In this document: positions 43,865 to 55,284 of the stretch, piece after piece
How positions within the stretch are numbered: position 1 is the stretch's first letter
Layout: each line of letters begins with the position of its first letter
Source of the DNA: Spizellomyces punctatus DAOM BR117
Taxonomy: Eukaryota > Chytridiomycota > Chytridiomycetes > Spizellomycetales > Spizellomycetaceae
NCBI RefSeq assembly: GCF_000182565.1
Contig: NW_015971538.1
Coordinates: 1,422,983-1,486,982, forward strand
Length of the DNA: 64,000 nt
Direction of reading: 5' to 3'
Made by a program: the position numbers and the translations under genes
The notes under the pieces: generated by a model
The model's database searches: none
Seen by the model: only the letters and a program-made list of their open reading frames with translations
Told to the model about the DNA's origin: nothing

Positions 43865-44645
43865 ATGGCAGAGGTATCGTCCTGGCGTTCTTATGGAAAT
43901 ATATCGATATTCTATGTATCCGCTGGGTTTGAAGAAGCTGATTGTTCCATGCCGTCAGTTACAGGCATTTCTTCAAGACTTATTGGAGAGGTATTGCCCA
44001 GTGGGGTGGTGAACTACCGAACACCAAAGAGTTTTTTGGCACCAGAATCTTACATAGCTGATTCAGTACGGATCACCTGAAAGCGGTGCTTGTTACCGAT
44101 AAGGACGGGGTGATACTGGCGAAAGGTGAGAAATAGATTTGCCTTCTAAACGCCGCAGATGCTCACTTTCTTGGCATCAAGCGACTGGCCCAGATCTTCC
44201 AGATCATGTACTTGAGCCGGCCTTTTCTGCCACTTTTTCGGTTGCCAGTGACCAGGTATGAAGGAACTTGAATTTTTTTTTCTGCCACACCGCGCGAATC
44301 CTTACTTCCTTCGTGGCTCTCTTGGATCACCGAAGTCGGGCAAACTTGGATTTGGGAGAAACAAGATGATCATGAGCACATTTGATGAAGACCAAGTTGT
44401 GCAATTCAACTACTCGCCGTTAATATTGACGCTGCTGGCATCTTCCAAGGCGAATTCGGGTAGATCTTCCTGCGCTGGCATATCCTTCAATTCATCTTGA
44501 CTAATCAGTATCCTTCCTACGTTGTTTGTCCACTTTAGGTGTACTAATAGCCGCGGGGAAGGACCTTGAGGAACCTATAAAAATTGTTGGCGAGTCTGTG
44601 TCGAAGGCAATACAACATGAACATAAGGCTAAAGAGTATGTGTAA
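43865..44645 (+). CDS. LAMTOR3: LAMTOR3/MP1, Ragulator subunit (roadblock fold)
   Basis: Exons 43865-43873 (only 9 nt, Met-Ala-Glu), 43965-44005, 44067-44125, 44194-44255, 44336-44459, 44539-44645; 133 aa. LAMTOR3 pairs with LAMTOR2 in Ragulator, which anchors Rag GTPases and MAPK signalling on lysosome or vacuole membranes. Visible: AFLQDLLERYCPVGTDHLKA, VLVTDKDGVILAK, VLEPAFSATFSVASDQ, SGKLGFGRNKMIM, and VVQFNYSPLILTLLASSKAN followed by SGVLIAAGKDLEEPI, in the same order and spacing as animal LAMTOR3. The tiny first exon explains why the long unspliced open frame at the same ATG (43865-44080) is not the real protein. Confidence 0.88.
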
Positions 44646-44927
44646 TATTTACGCGAGAGCAGTTTATGTAACTGCGACACACATGTAAATAGGTAATAAT
44701 AGTTGGTCACACCGCACGAATGGTGTGAAAATGCCATATATAAATTATCGCAGTCTCTTGGGTTCATTTCATCCGCAGTCCCAGCTTCGCTTCGTCGTGA
44801 TCGGGATCAGAGGTCAGCAGCTGACTAAGCGGCGGAAACTAGCACCATATGGGCCAACCAGCATAGAGGACTCCAAGCAAATATCCGTTAACAGCCCATT
44901 AGTTGTTACTCATTTGGACACCCAAAC

Positions 44928-45380
44928 ATGATTACAGTTTTGCGTGCCCTCATTCTTTTCCTTGCATTCGGGTTATGCACTTGCTCGCCTGCCCCCACTG
45001 CAACCTTACCCACTGCCCTGCCACGAGCGGCATCTCCCAACGGAACTCGGCTTTCAGATTGTCACATCCCTGCTAACATCTCATGCACAGACACCAGTAT
45101 AGCCAAATGCGCCAGGCAGGTCCAAGGTCCTTTTGCACATGGGATATCCGCGTTCTCGGCTACAATCTGCAAAGATCCGAAGAAAGCGGAGCCATATTTA
45201 CGCTGCCTAGCTTGTGATTGTGCACAAACGGTCATTGGGGTATGTGCTTTCCCCTTCAAAGTGTTTCAGCTATTAAGCTTTTGTTTCCATGCACAGATCA
45301 AAGTCCTCCAGAGACTAACGCCGGATGTATGCGGACAAGCCATTGCACAGGTGTTTGGTAATCCCCGCCGTTTGAATTAG
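44928..45380 (+). CDS. Secreted cysteine-rich small protein, 131 aa
   Basis: Exons 44928-45239 and 45297-45380; the 57-bp intron (GTATGT...CACAG) has no stop and is a multiple of three, so an unspliced form would add 19 residues. A clear signal peptide (ITVLRALILFLAFGLCTCS) is followed by a Ser/Thr/Pro/Ala linker and a domain with regularly spaced cysteines (DCHIPANISC, IAKC, TICKD, RCLACDC, DVC). Such proteins in fungi are often effectors, cell-wall proteins or ligand-binding factors; no known family is recognised. Function unknown. Confidence 0.65.
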   Translation: MITVLRALILFLAFGLCTCSPAPTATLPTALPRAASPNGTRLSDCHIPANISCTDTSIAKCARQVQGPFAHGISAFSATICKDPKKAEPYLRCLACDCAQTVIGVCAFPFKVFQLLSFCFHAQIKVLQRLTPDVCGQAIAQVFGNPRRLN

Positions 45381-45498
45381 CCGTATCTATATTTGTTCCA
45401 CCATGTACATAAAAAATACAATGCTTGTGCAGCACCGGATATTACTTGTACTCGCATGCTGACATCAATTCATAAGTTGGAGGCATGCAAACGATGCC

Positions 45499-48400
45499 CT
45501 AAGAGGACTGCACTCTTGGCATTAGTGCAGCGAGTAGCTGCGTCGACGGCTCCGCTTCTGTGAGCATTTGATAGTCGATCTTTGAGTTTGGTCGTGCTTC
45601 TTTGAACTGCTTTTCAAGGTGTGCAGCGACCTTCTCAGCACGAGAGCATCGATTTACGAAAGTTTTAAGTTGGGCTTGCTGTTGTTCCCGCTCGCGCTCA
45701 AGTGTTTTCCAACGTTGCTGCATATCCGCAAGGTGCTTTTCCAGTGTAGCAACTCGCGAGGATAACTAGTGGACACGCATGAGCAATCTGCGCGTAAGAG
45801 CGATGAAATTCGCCATCCTTTTTTACCTCGCTGGTGCGATGCTTAAGCATATCATTTTCGTTCATTAGGTACTGCCGCTCGCTGGTTAGTGTTTCGATTT
45901 TCAATCGCCAGGCTTGGAGATCTAAAAAAAACGCCGTGGCACTGTCGATTACTTTTCTAAATGCCACAGGAGGTCTGGGTGAAATTTACCTGGGATGTCA
46001 TTTAGTTGCTCCTTGCCGTTTTCCTGGGTTCCTTGGATCACAGATCTTCCTGTGAAAGGGAGAATAAAATGTAACCAAATGTGGCTTTGGTTATCCACTA
46101 CGAACATTACCTCCTGGCGTCGTTATTGTTGGTGGAGGTTCCTTCGCATTCTTATCTACGCCCCCTCCAGGTGTCGAGGCAAAGCTTGCCCACGCAGGTC
46201 TGTCGGTGGATTTACTCTCTGCACTGGATATTCTGCGACCACCGCCAGGATGAGACTGATGGATTGGATGGCGTCAACAGGTGATGGCAGCATGGCATTA
46301 CCTGGTTCCAATATCGGATTTGCTCCCTTCTGTATTTCGTCTGGATTGAGCTTTAGCATCAAAATACCGCCGCTCCATTTGCTCAGCCCGATTTTTCAAC
46401 TCGTAGTTGGCCTTCTGGAGTTCGTACCGCTCTGCCTTCAATTTATCCACCATTTCGCGCGCAAGTACATACTTTCGTTCCAACCCGTGGGTAGCCCGCT
46501 CATCAGCCATGCGTGCTTTGCGAACATCAGATCGGTCGGCGTACAGTCGACGAATCTCCGTTTTAAGCATTTGAGATGATGTCTAAGAAATAATGATAGG
46601 GGTCACCGGTGGGTGTAAGGCACGACAGCTTTCTATCATCCTTACGGTGTGGTTGAGATCATTTTCCTCTAGTTGTGTGCGAGCTTCAATCAGTTGCTTC
46701 TCGAGAGCGACCTGTCAAGTCGGGACTGGATCAGCCACGTTGGCAAACATCCTTCAGGTGCAAGGAATACCGGAACCAACATTTTTGGTTTTCAGTTCGT
46801 CTAGTACAGGCTGAAGCTTTTTCAGCTCGTTGTACAGCTTCGACGCCTCAAGTTTTTGTTCAATAGCTTCCTTTTTTGCTTCGGATATTTCGTTGGCAGT
46901 TTTGGCACGAATGGTATCCGTTATGCCCAGTTGGGTCTGTGAGCCGAGGTGTAAGAGAAAGCCCAATAATTTCTTAAATAAAGTACCTTATCCGCTTACC
47001 TTAAGGAACTGGTTGTCTTTCTCTAGCGCTGTTGCTGATTCCTTTCCTTTCAAGTTACTCTTCTGGGATTGTAACCACAGATTTTGAAGCCGCTCATTCT
47101 CCGCATGGGCTGCGGCAAGTTCTTTCTGCACGATTTGAAGTTCCATCAGATAGGAACTGGACTTGTCAACTAAAAAGCGGCGTGTGGTGTCAATATTGTG
47201 CAATAAAGTCTTGCTTGAATACAAAACAAAGACGACCTCGTTTGTGTTCGTGTATTTGGCTTTTCAGCATATTCACATCGTGCTCTTTCCGTTCCAATGC
47301 GTAAATTATATGTTTGGATTCGTCGTAGAGGCGCACATAATGGGAATTGATCTGTTCGTATCGGTCTTTGAAGGCATCTCGTTCCTGTCGTAACTCGGAC
47401 TACCGAAGCAAGCAGATCCATTTTAACCGTTTCATTTCGCATACTATAAGCATATTGAGAGCACGAAACCCTACCACCATAGTCTGCAATGCTCTCATTT
47501 CTATCCGGAGATCTGCATTGTCATGTCGCAGATTCACATTTTTGGCTTCCTCCTCTCTGGTCATTATTCGGACTTGGGCAGCCGCTTGAGCTTCGATCTG
47601 CTCTTCCTTTTTCGCAATTTGCTGGTATTTTGGTAAATAACGGAAGGAAGATAGTCCTGGTAAGTTCATATGTAATTGGCAGTAGCAAGGACAGGTCAAT
47701 GCTATACCATAACAGTCTCATTGCGAATTTTTTCTTCGAAATGTTGTTTGAGAGCATCTATTCTCGCTTTCAGTTCTGATACCGTGCTTGTTTTCCTTTC
47801 AAGTTCTTCCAAAGCAATCTAAAAGCGCATACGAACAGCATCAAAAATCTCTTGATTCCTTCACCTCAAACGGACGTTTGAGCATAGGTTCGTACCTCGT
47901 GATGTTTATTTACTCTATCCAACTCTTGCCGGTACAGAGATTCCGCAACTTGAGCTTCCACTAGCTCACTGCGAATGTCCCGGCTTTTGCTGTCCGTGGA
48001 ATTTACAGCTCCTCTAAGTGAAGCCACTGTATTATGCAGACCCTGACATTCTGAGCAATAATAGGTCAATCATAGTGATGTTAGCAAGATTGGGACAACC
48101 GAGCCCTTGCGTTTAAGCTAAACATTGCAAGTCAGCCAATATCGTACCAAGTTCCTTCTCTCTCAAGTTCCTTTCTAATTCCATCTTTTCAGCCTTCATA
48201 ACTCGGAACTCATTCTCTACCCCCATTAGTTTCTCCTTCATTTTATCTTTGCTATCTTCCACCAGTTGAAATGTGGCATCGCGCTTAGCCATGGCAGCTA
48301 TAGCATCTTCCCAGTTCTTTTCAAGGGAGCGCTTCGAATGTGCGAGCTCTCGCAGCTCACGCTGCATCTTATGGAGGGCACCTTGTGCCATGGTAGTCTC

Positions 48401-49327
48401 GCCTCGCTGGCCCGTAAGAAGATCTTCCAGCTCTTGTTTGGATTTCAGTAACTAGGGCACGTCAATTAGGATTTGCATTCTACATTGACGTATGTTTTGC
48501 TCCTCAATGCATAACTGCCTTACTTACTCCTTCGTTTCTCTTCTTTAGCTCCTCCATTTCCGCTTCAGTGGCTTTTCGTCGCTCCTCAGTTAGTTCCAAT
48601 TCCTTTTTCAACTTCTCCTCTACTCGTCGTTGGATTTTGATGCTCGAGAAGTATGCAGCATTAACTTGACCCATTTGACCGAGTTTTGTAGAGGAATCGT
48701 CTAGCCGTCGTCGTGCATCTTCTAGGGAATTGGCGAGAGACTGGAAAGAAGGTATTCGTGAGTAATCCAGTTTGGTGTCGATCATGGGAGTGTATTACTT
48801 TGTTATGCTCAATCTTTCGTGCGATCTCACGCTCTGCTGCTTCGCGATCTGTTTCGAGGATCTTCCGATCTGCTTCATTTTGTTGAAGAATATTGCGGCT
48901 AACAGAAGTGAAAAGGTAAGGATGACATAGATCTGAGATGGTCGATATCCGCCCAGACGGTCACCAATATCCATGGTCATTTTCGTGTTTTTCTTGACCA
49001 TACCCCACCCCCCATCAAAGCGAAAATTGCAATTGCAACTCACACCTTCCCCAGTCCTTCATTAAGCTTTCCCATTTCCTTCTTCGCTTTGTACAATTCC
49101 ACACCAATCTCTTTCTTTTCTTCCTCCGTCATTTTCACAGCATTTTCCTTTTCGCGGAGTTTGGCTTCGATCTCCGTCATCTGGCCGTCGACCGCCGTCA
49201 AGAGGGTCCTTTGAAAGCGGAGATAATTTGATTCCAGAACTTCATGGTCCTCCGAGGCATATATGCCCTGGCTGGAAGATGCGGTAGGTAGTGGGGGTAG
49301 GGATGCGATTGCTGAAGGTGGTGCCAT
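45499..49327 (-). CDS. CCDC40: Long coiled-coil axonemal protein, probably CCDC40 family
   Basis: Sixteen exons (minus order): 49044-49327, 48799-48898, 48528-48740, 48148-48451, 47896-48050, 47708-47818, 47478-47621, 47237-47399, 47000-47169, 46781-46936, 46646-46711, 46302-46582, 46111-46232, 45990-46049, 45827-45921, 45499-45765; 896 aa, all phases consistent. Almost entirely coiled coil. Near the N-terminus DHEVLESNYLRFQRTL, then EAKLREKENAV and IGVELY, match the conserved HEVLExNYLRFxR start of the CCDC40 coiled-coil region; further on, LAHSKRSLEKNWEDAIAAM and KRDATF match the block with KxW...KRD. CCDC40 with CCDC39 forms the 96-nm ruler of motile cilia that places dynein arms and radial spokes. 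The C-terminal third diverges, so the name is probable rather than certain. Its presence argues for a flagellated zoospore. Confidence 0.65.
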
Positions 49328-50008
49328 AGTTGACAGATTTTTTGACGAGATACACGATGCTCATCCAAAGTCAGATTCAACTTGTTCGCCCACCAAAATG
49401 TTCGGATTTTAGGGTCTGTTTCCCTGACCAGGAAGAGAAAATGTCCGAAAGGATCACCCTTTCTGATCAAATATCATCCAACGCAAATTGCCAACAGACT
49501 CTGGTTCGAGCTTTTTGGGACACAATGGATGGTCATAAATAAGGCAGTTCGGCGGTAACCGTCGAACTTGGGTCGAAGCTTCGATGTGTTTCATTTATGC
49601 CTTCTGTTCCATGCCAAGGTCTAGCAGAATCGTGTGAGCCCTCATCATATACACCTGCACCACAACGCTGGAGAATAACAATGCTGACGGTATTGCAGCC
49701 AGCTTGAATCTATTTAAGTAGCCAGACACACGCAGAATCGTAACCTGCCTTTCCCAGTCGGCTTTCTGATTTGCTAGATTGAGAACCTGGACGACTTTGA
49801 ATGTTGAAGATCTGGAGTGCATATTCCACCATCATTGAACTAACTCAAGCAATAAAATGCAGAATTTTTACAGGTCAATATAGGTAAACCCCAAATACGT
49901 GCACCCTACTTTAGTATAAGTGACAAGATACACCCTAAGCTAAATATCCCAGGCTACGATTTGGAAGAGATAACGTGCTGGATACGAATTTGCCGATGCT
50001 CTCAGGAC
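49328..50008. other. Intergenic with one doubtful small frame
   Basis: About 680 bp between the CCDC40-like start and the DHCR7 end. Contains a 75-codon minus frame at 49595-49822 (MHSRSSTFKVVQVLNLANQK...) with a mildly hydrophobic middle; a short 35-bp internal GT...AG stretch would switch it to another open frame of similar length. No family recognised, listed here rather than as a gene. Confidence 0.4.
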
Positions 50009-52040
50009 TCAGTAAATACCCGGGATCAATTTGTATGGGACAGCTTTGCAGTATTCATCCCAATACTTTCCGTATTTGCCCTTGCATCTCTCTTGGTCAC
50101 GCTGAATACGTTGCAGTAAAAGAATTGTCATGTATATGATGTAGAAATGGGGCAGGAGGTATTGGAATCCGCAGGTGAAGCACATCGCGGAGGAGATGAG
50201 AAGATCGCCAACATAGTTGAAGTGGCGGGATAGACCTTTTCAAGATGGGAAAGGTGTCATACTCCTGCACGAAATTGAATGGCAATGCAAACATTCACGT
50301 ACCCCAGAACCCAGAGCACAAGAGCAAACTTTTGTGTTTCTGGCCATCGGAGGTGATAAACTCAGTCCTGATGACCTTAGCATCACGGCCCCAGATCTTG
50401 CAGTGTCCGTTGGTTCGACGAACGACATCTTTCTGGTTGTTTACCGCACGGAAAATGTAGTAACCAGAAAGACCCAGAGCGAGAACAAACGTAAACCATG
50501 GCCAAGACATGTCGATTGGATGCCGGACAAGGAAGTGAGATTGAAGAGTATACTGGAAGATACTGGCATTAGACCGTTAAGAGAACCATGTTATCGAATG
50601 AAGCTTACCATGAAGGGAAGCCAGACGCTGTCTCCCCATGATAAGTCTACCCAAGACAAAACCTCTACATTAGGCCGGCATTCAATCGATTCAGCCGTGA
50701 ACATTCACTTACAGAATCCAAAGTGATCATGGGCAATATCTGCAATTTTACAATAAGAAATCAAAAGAGCAGCGTCAGTCGTATCGCCTGTGATGCATGA
50801 CAACGCTTTCTTTTACCAATTGTTCTCAAGTACCAATCCTATTGTAAATGCAAAATGGTCAGAAAACGAATTAAGGAAATTTCAAACAGTGGAAAACCTA
50901 CTTCGTGGATGAAAAAATCGATCACATATACAAAATGCAAGAAGTTCAAAAGAACCATCGAGTTAGTCACGTAGCCGATTTGCTGCCACTGAGCTGCTGC
51001 GAAGGAGAAGTTGATCAAGGTCCAGGCGACAATACCCGGCCGCCCATTGTGAAAGAGCTTAAAATCAAAGTATTCGCCGAATCGCGGATTGAATTCGATG
51101 CCCATGTACAGATCATAGATCATCGAGCCAGAGAACTTGCGATCCTCCGAATGGGAGGGCGCGACATGGGCTTTGAGGTATGAAAAAAATGTCAGGAAGT
51201 AACCGTAAACGTTGGCAGCGACAAGAAGCCCGCCCCAGTTATCGTAGATGATGGACGCGGGAAAGAGGCCGAGACCAAGGGAAGCGCCAATGAAAAGAGC
51301 ATGCGTGACAATCCAAGCAAAAAGACCGTTGACCTAAGAGCAACCGACAGTTAGGACAAACGAAGGAAGCATTACAAACTTTCATTGCGAGAAGTAAGTT
51401 CGCTTACAATGTATGGAAGGGTGTAGCCCGCCGGGGTGGTTTGACCGTACCCAATCTTGCCTGGCAGATACGAATACAAAAGACCTTGGAATAAGAGCCA
51501 TCCAAAGAATAATCTGAATGCTCCTGCAAAATATCAATTGCGCTCCCATCAATTTCCTTGCTGTTGCTGTTCACTAGCTGCTAGTATAACCCACCGGCTG
51601 ATGGTCTTGGGAAGTGGTCGTCCACCAGAGTTTGTACTCCTGCTACAATTGCATCCAAGGATAAACCGCCAGCGAGTACTTTCTGCATAGGCGCAGCAAG
51701 GGAGCATTGGAACGAATCGCAAGCCATCCATGTGTAGATTACGAAAAGCGGACACAGAGTCATGATGGCACCGCATATAGCAATGTTAGATATGCTGACA
51801 TCTACGGATATGGAATTCAGGTTCTAGCGTGAGTGATGATCGTAGTTTTGGCAGTTCCTCGCTATATCGATGGGTAGGAAGCCCATTTGCGAGCTAACAT
51901 ATGATGAAGCTAATACTTGACAACCAACCTCTTGCCCTGCCCCAAGTGGTGCCAGTTTGAGCGACAAGCTCCTTAACAGAAGCGATATCTTTCTTTACTG
52001 CAGTACCGACACGTTGCCGAAGCCCTTCCTTTCCTGCCAT
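50009..52040 (-). CDS. DHCR7: 7-dehydrocholesterol reductase (delta-7 sterol reductase)
   Basis: Exons (minus order): 51929-52040, 51595-51801, 51408-51523, 50902-51333, 50817-50838, 50713-50739, 50609-50646, 50303-50552, 50009-50235; 476 aa, the human length. DHCR7 reduces the C7-C8 double bond of sterols with NADPH in the ER membrane, the last step of cholesterol synthesis. Signatures: [20 protein letters not shown] and [16 protein letters not shown], the [21 protein letters not shown] block spread over tiny exons, [23 protein letters not shown], and the C-terminal [15 protein letters not shown] and LPHFYIIYM. The residues of the sterol-reductase family fold are continuous and nothing is truncated. 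Dikarya make ergosterol and lack this enzyme; its presence fits a cholesterol- or delta-7-reduced-sterol-making early fungus. Confidence 0.96.
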
Positions 52041-52660
52041 CTTACTTTGAAACCACACAAGACAGGATAACCAATAGGGTTTTCAATGTTTACGAAGCTG
52101 CGAGCAGTGGTCGGGTTCCCTAGTTATACGCCGTTTGGGGAATTTGGTGCTTGCGAAAAAAAAGCGAAGGACCCACCAACCCCTAAGGTGGGACAGACTG
52201 ACACACTGTTATAAGCTTAAAATCTTCCACATTAGCGTCCACCTTTGATCGGAGAAACGCACCTTAACACTCTATCATACGAGGTGGGGACGCGACGCGT
52301 CCGGACGATGGCCTGATGCGCGATCGAAATGGTCCCAATAACCGCTTGCGTTCCCCGTCCAGGGACTAGTGCCCCTTGCCGTTAAACAAAAGAAAGGTTG
52401 TAGGAAGGCAAGCCACTAATAGCTGCTCGTAGTATCGTAAAAGAATCAGGTGACTCTGACGATATCTGGACTGGTGTTCAAGCCTTTAAAATAAAGTGGC
52501 TCATATGCCTCCTAGCTTGTCCGAGCGCGACACATTTGATTAGAGGTTATAATCTGGGTGTAAAGGACCGACACGTATAGCTTTGACGGTAGGTATGCAT
52601 GTACACACATCGATGATGCAAAAACATTTTTATGTAAAGGAAGTAAGGCCAGAATAAAAC
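52041..52660. other. Intergenic, no gene seen
   Basis: About 620 bp upstream of DHCR7 and downstream of the SPATA17-like gene. The frame at 52512-52715 is a shadow of the neighbour's 3' end. No RNA gene seen. Confidence 0.5.
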
Positions 52661-54306
52661 TTAAATATAGTGGAAATGTAAGATATTGGATGAAATTATT
52701 GTTACATCTGTACACTCATAGATCGTTGGCCAGCTCATCAAATAACGCAACAGGCCGCACAATGTTGCGGAACTCCTAGTATTGCAATCGTTCAGCATTT
52801 CGAACGCCTCGGAAATGAGATCTAGTTGTACTTTACGCACCCTCCCATGATGTGTTTTGTCCGCATGTCCCCGAAAGCCTTTTTTGCCGCCGTACGATAC
52901 CATCGAATAAGGATCGCCGTCATGAAAATAATCCGGATGTGGATGCTCGACCCGTTGGACGACAGTGAATACTTTGTCAGAAACTAGCGCATTGGTTAAT
53001 TATTAGTTTGAAGATCTTAGACACGTTCCAACATTATGGATATTACCTTTCAGACCTTCTCGTCGTCTTCGCTCCTGCTTCTGAGCATTAGAGGTATCGT
53101 AAAAGTCTGTTTCCACACGCAAGGATGGCCGTAATGGCTTTCGCAGGATTCTCTCCAGTTTTTGCCGGGGCTGCATATGACCGTTTCACAAACATTTGGG
53201 CCATCAATGGAATAGTTGTTACTTATTGGCGCATCTCGCCTTACTTACCAGGAACGGTCCTTGCGGTTGCTTGGACTGGGACTCCGCCTGTTCTTCTTCT
53301 ACTGGTCTCCTCATTGGCTTTCCCTTGAGTCTCTGTAGGCCCACATGTTCTCTTAACCATTTTCTCAGCGCATCATTGTCCTTGAGGTTTTCTTCAGGAA
53401 TATAAAGCGGTGGAAGCAGCTGATGACGGCGTGCCTGCGAGGAGCGAAAAGTAGATGATTGCCGTTGGTGGCACTTCGAACTTCTATTTTCCTCCTCTGG
53501 CTCTTGTACTTGATCTTCCATATTATATTCCTCCAAGTCTGCTGGTTTTCCACCTTCAACGTCCTCCTGCGTTGCGTGGCCCACTGCTGTCATGCTAAGC
53601 CGTGCTTTCTTCCCACCGTCATCTGCGTATACGCCGGGAACGTGCTGGGTGCCCACTAAATGATGTCTGTTGCCAGCCAATCGATCGAGAATGGCTGCAG
53701 CTGTTGCTTGCCTGTGCTCCCAGTCGGCCTGGCGTTGGGCGATACAGTGGGCCGCTAGTTGCTCTCGTATGGTGTTTATCTACGGACAGGTAAAACCATC
53801 AAGCTCGTAATAGAATTTATGCTTTCACCAGACGTCACTGCTACCTTTTCTTTCACATTTTCAATGTAAGCCTTTCGCTGGTAATAATGAAATTTGTATT
53901 TACGGCTGTAGTACCCTCGCCATCTAAGAAAATGGTCAAGCATGAGCGGCGATGGATCAGATTAAACTTTGGGCACGATAGAATTGCCTCTCAGCTCACG
54001 TTTTCTGTATTCGCACGGCCATAGCGTAGTAATGCATCATCCGCTTTTTCCTATTTCGTTCAATGACGAGACGTTCGAGGAAATTGCGACCGAGATGTCC
54101 GCGCCAATAGCGTTGAATTGTCGTTGCATTTGTGCTATAATTGTAACATTAGGTCTTCCTGATACAGTTGTCCAAATCCGGGTGCCATGGTGAAGCGATT
54201 GCTACCTACTTTAGCTTCTGCATGCGTCGACGAACGACATATCCCCTCCACACCTTCTGAACCGCCACAGCTGCTGCGTACTCTTCGTGTCGGTGGAGTT
54301 CCGCAT
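52661..54306 (-). CDS. SPATA17: IQ-motif protein, SPATA17 family (ciliary)
   Basis: Exons (minus order): 54210-54306, 54000-54134, 53845-53923, 53249-53779, 53047-53170, 52661-52983; an upstream exon at about 54350-54530 probably belongs, with the join unresolved. Three IQ motifs are visible: AAVAVQKVWRGYVVRRRMQ, TTIQRYWRGHLGRNFLE, and MAVRIQKTWRGYYSRKY followed by KFHYYQRKAYIENV. That triple-IQ order and the later HLVGTQHVPGVYAD and QGPFL blocks match animal SPATA17, a calmodulin-binding protein of motile cilia. The C-terminal exon has DYFHDGDPYSMVSYGGK. Lies beside DHCR7 and near the CCDC40-like gene. Confidence 0.78.
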
Positions 54307-55284
54307 CTCTTGAGGAACAAGATGTAAAGTTTTGTCGAGGAATCTATCGCCCTACTAGAACGATTCATATCTACCTGGACCGGGCAAAGAGGTCCTCTAC
54401 AATGTCGGTACACTGGAAATTCCAAATCCTTGCAAAGCTCAGGGCCATCGTCAGTTATTTCACCGAGATCACTTAGATCACAAATTAGAGCATCATCGTG
54501 GTCGCTTACACTCTCTCGGCTAAAAATAGACAATCAAGGGTTGCATGAAGCTTCGCGTTATCAAGCAATCTCAGCTGGCATTTGAACCCGCTTCCAGTTG
54601 GACGACAATACTTGTATGAAGCAGAAGACCAGCTATGTTGTACTCATTACAAGGCGCCGAGTAGCTGAGCGCACATCGTTCGAACGTGTTCTCACTTCAA
54701 ATCCCGATTTTCAATGATCGAATAATGACTGTGAATTATTGATAGAATTCTTTTCCCCTTTAACAATATTTCATCTCTAACTATCCACTTTCATCCATGG
54801 TTGAGGTATATGTACTTTCTTCTTAGCACCAAAGTGGCTCGTCAATTCGTTGTACGTTAACATTATACAAGGAGGTCTCTTCCAGTTGACAAATGGTGCT
54901 GCGCTGGAACAATATTGTAGATAAGATTACATGTAGTCTAAAGCAGATGCACTCAACGAAGAAGATATGTGCGCCAATGGATGTATCCCCTGGTTATGGC
55001 TTTAGTGCGCTTCAATAGCTTATGCTTAGTCGCGCGTCTCGTTAATGTTTTTGGGGTTGTCAAGTTGCGTAAGTTCCACCATAACACACTCGTCTATTTT
55101 GATATCTCCGTGACAGTACTACTTAAATACATATGACTGGGGCCACTGGCATCTACAGCTCTACATACATGGATATCTAACATCATAGATGGGTGCTGTG
55201 CTGGCTATCCTTGTCTGTGGGGGTATATTCAGGATGAGCCAGCGCCAACCTGCTGTTGTCTGTATTTCCTCCGTAATAGGCGGA
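54307..55284. other. Upstream region of the SPATA17-like gene and intergenic DNA
   Basis: The left part (to about 54530) probably holds the 5' exon of the SPATA17-like gene (open frame with SDHDDALICDLSDLGEITDD). The remaining 750 bp has no coding frame. A stretch near 54655-54710 has a vague tRNA-like look but no pairing arms. Confidence 0.4.

Noticed and set aside
54655-54715. tRNA-like string with A-box-like TAGCTGAGCG and a TTCAAATC loop
   Set aside because: The acceptor, anticodon and T stems do not pair, and the B box does not match the GGTTCGANTCC consensus.
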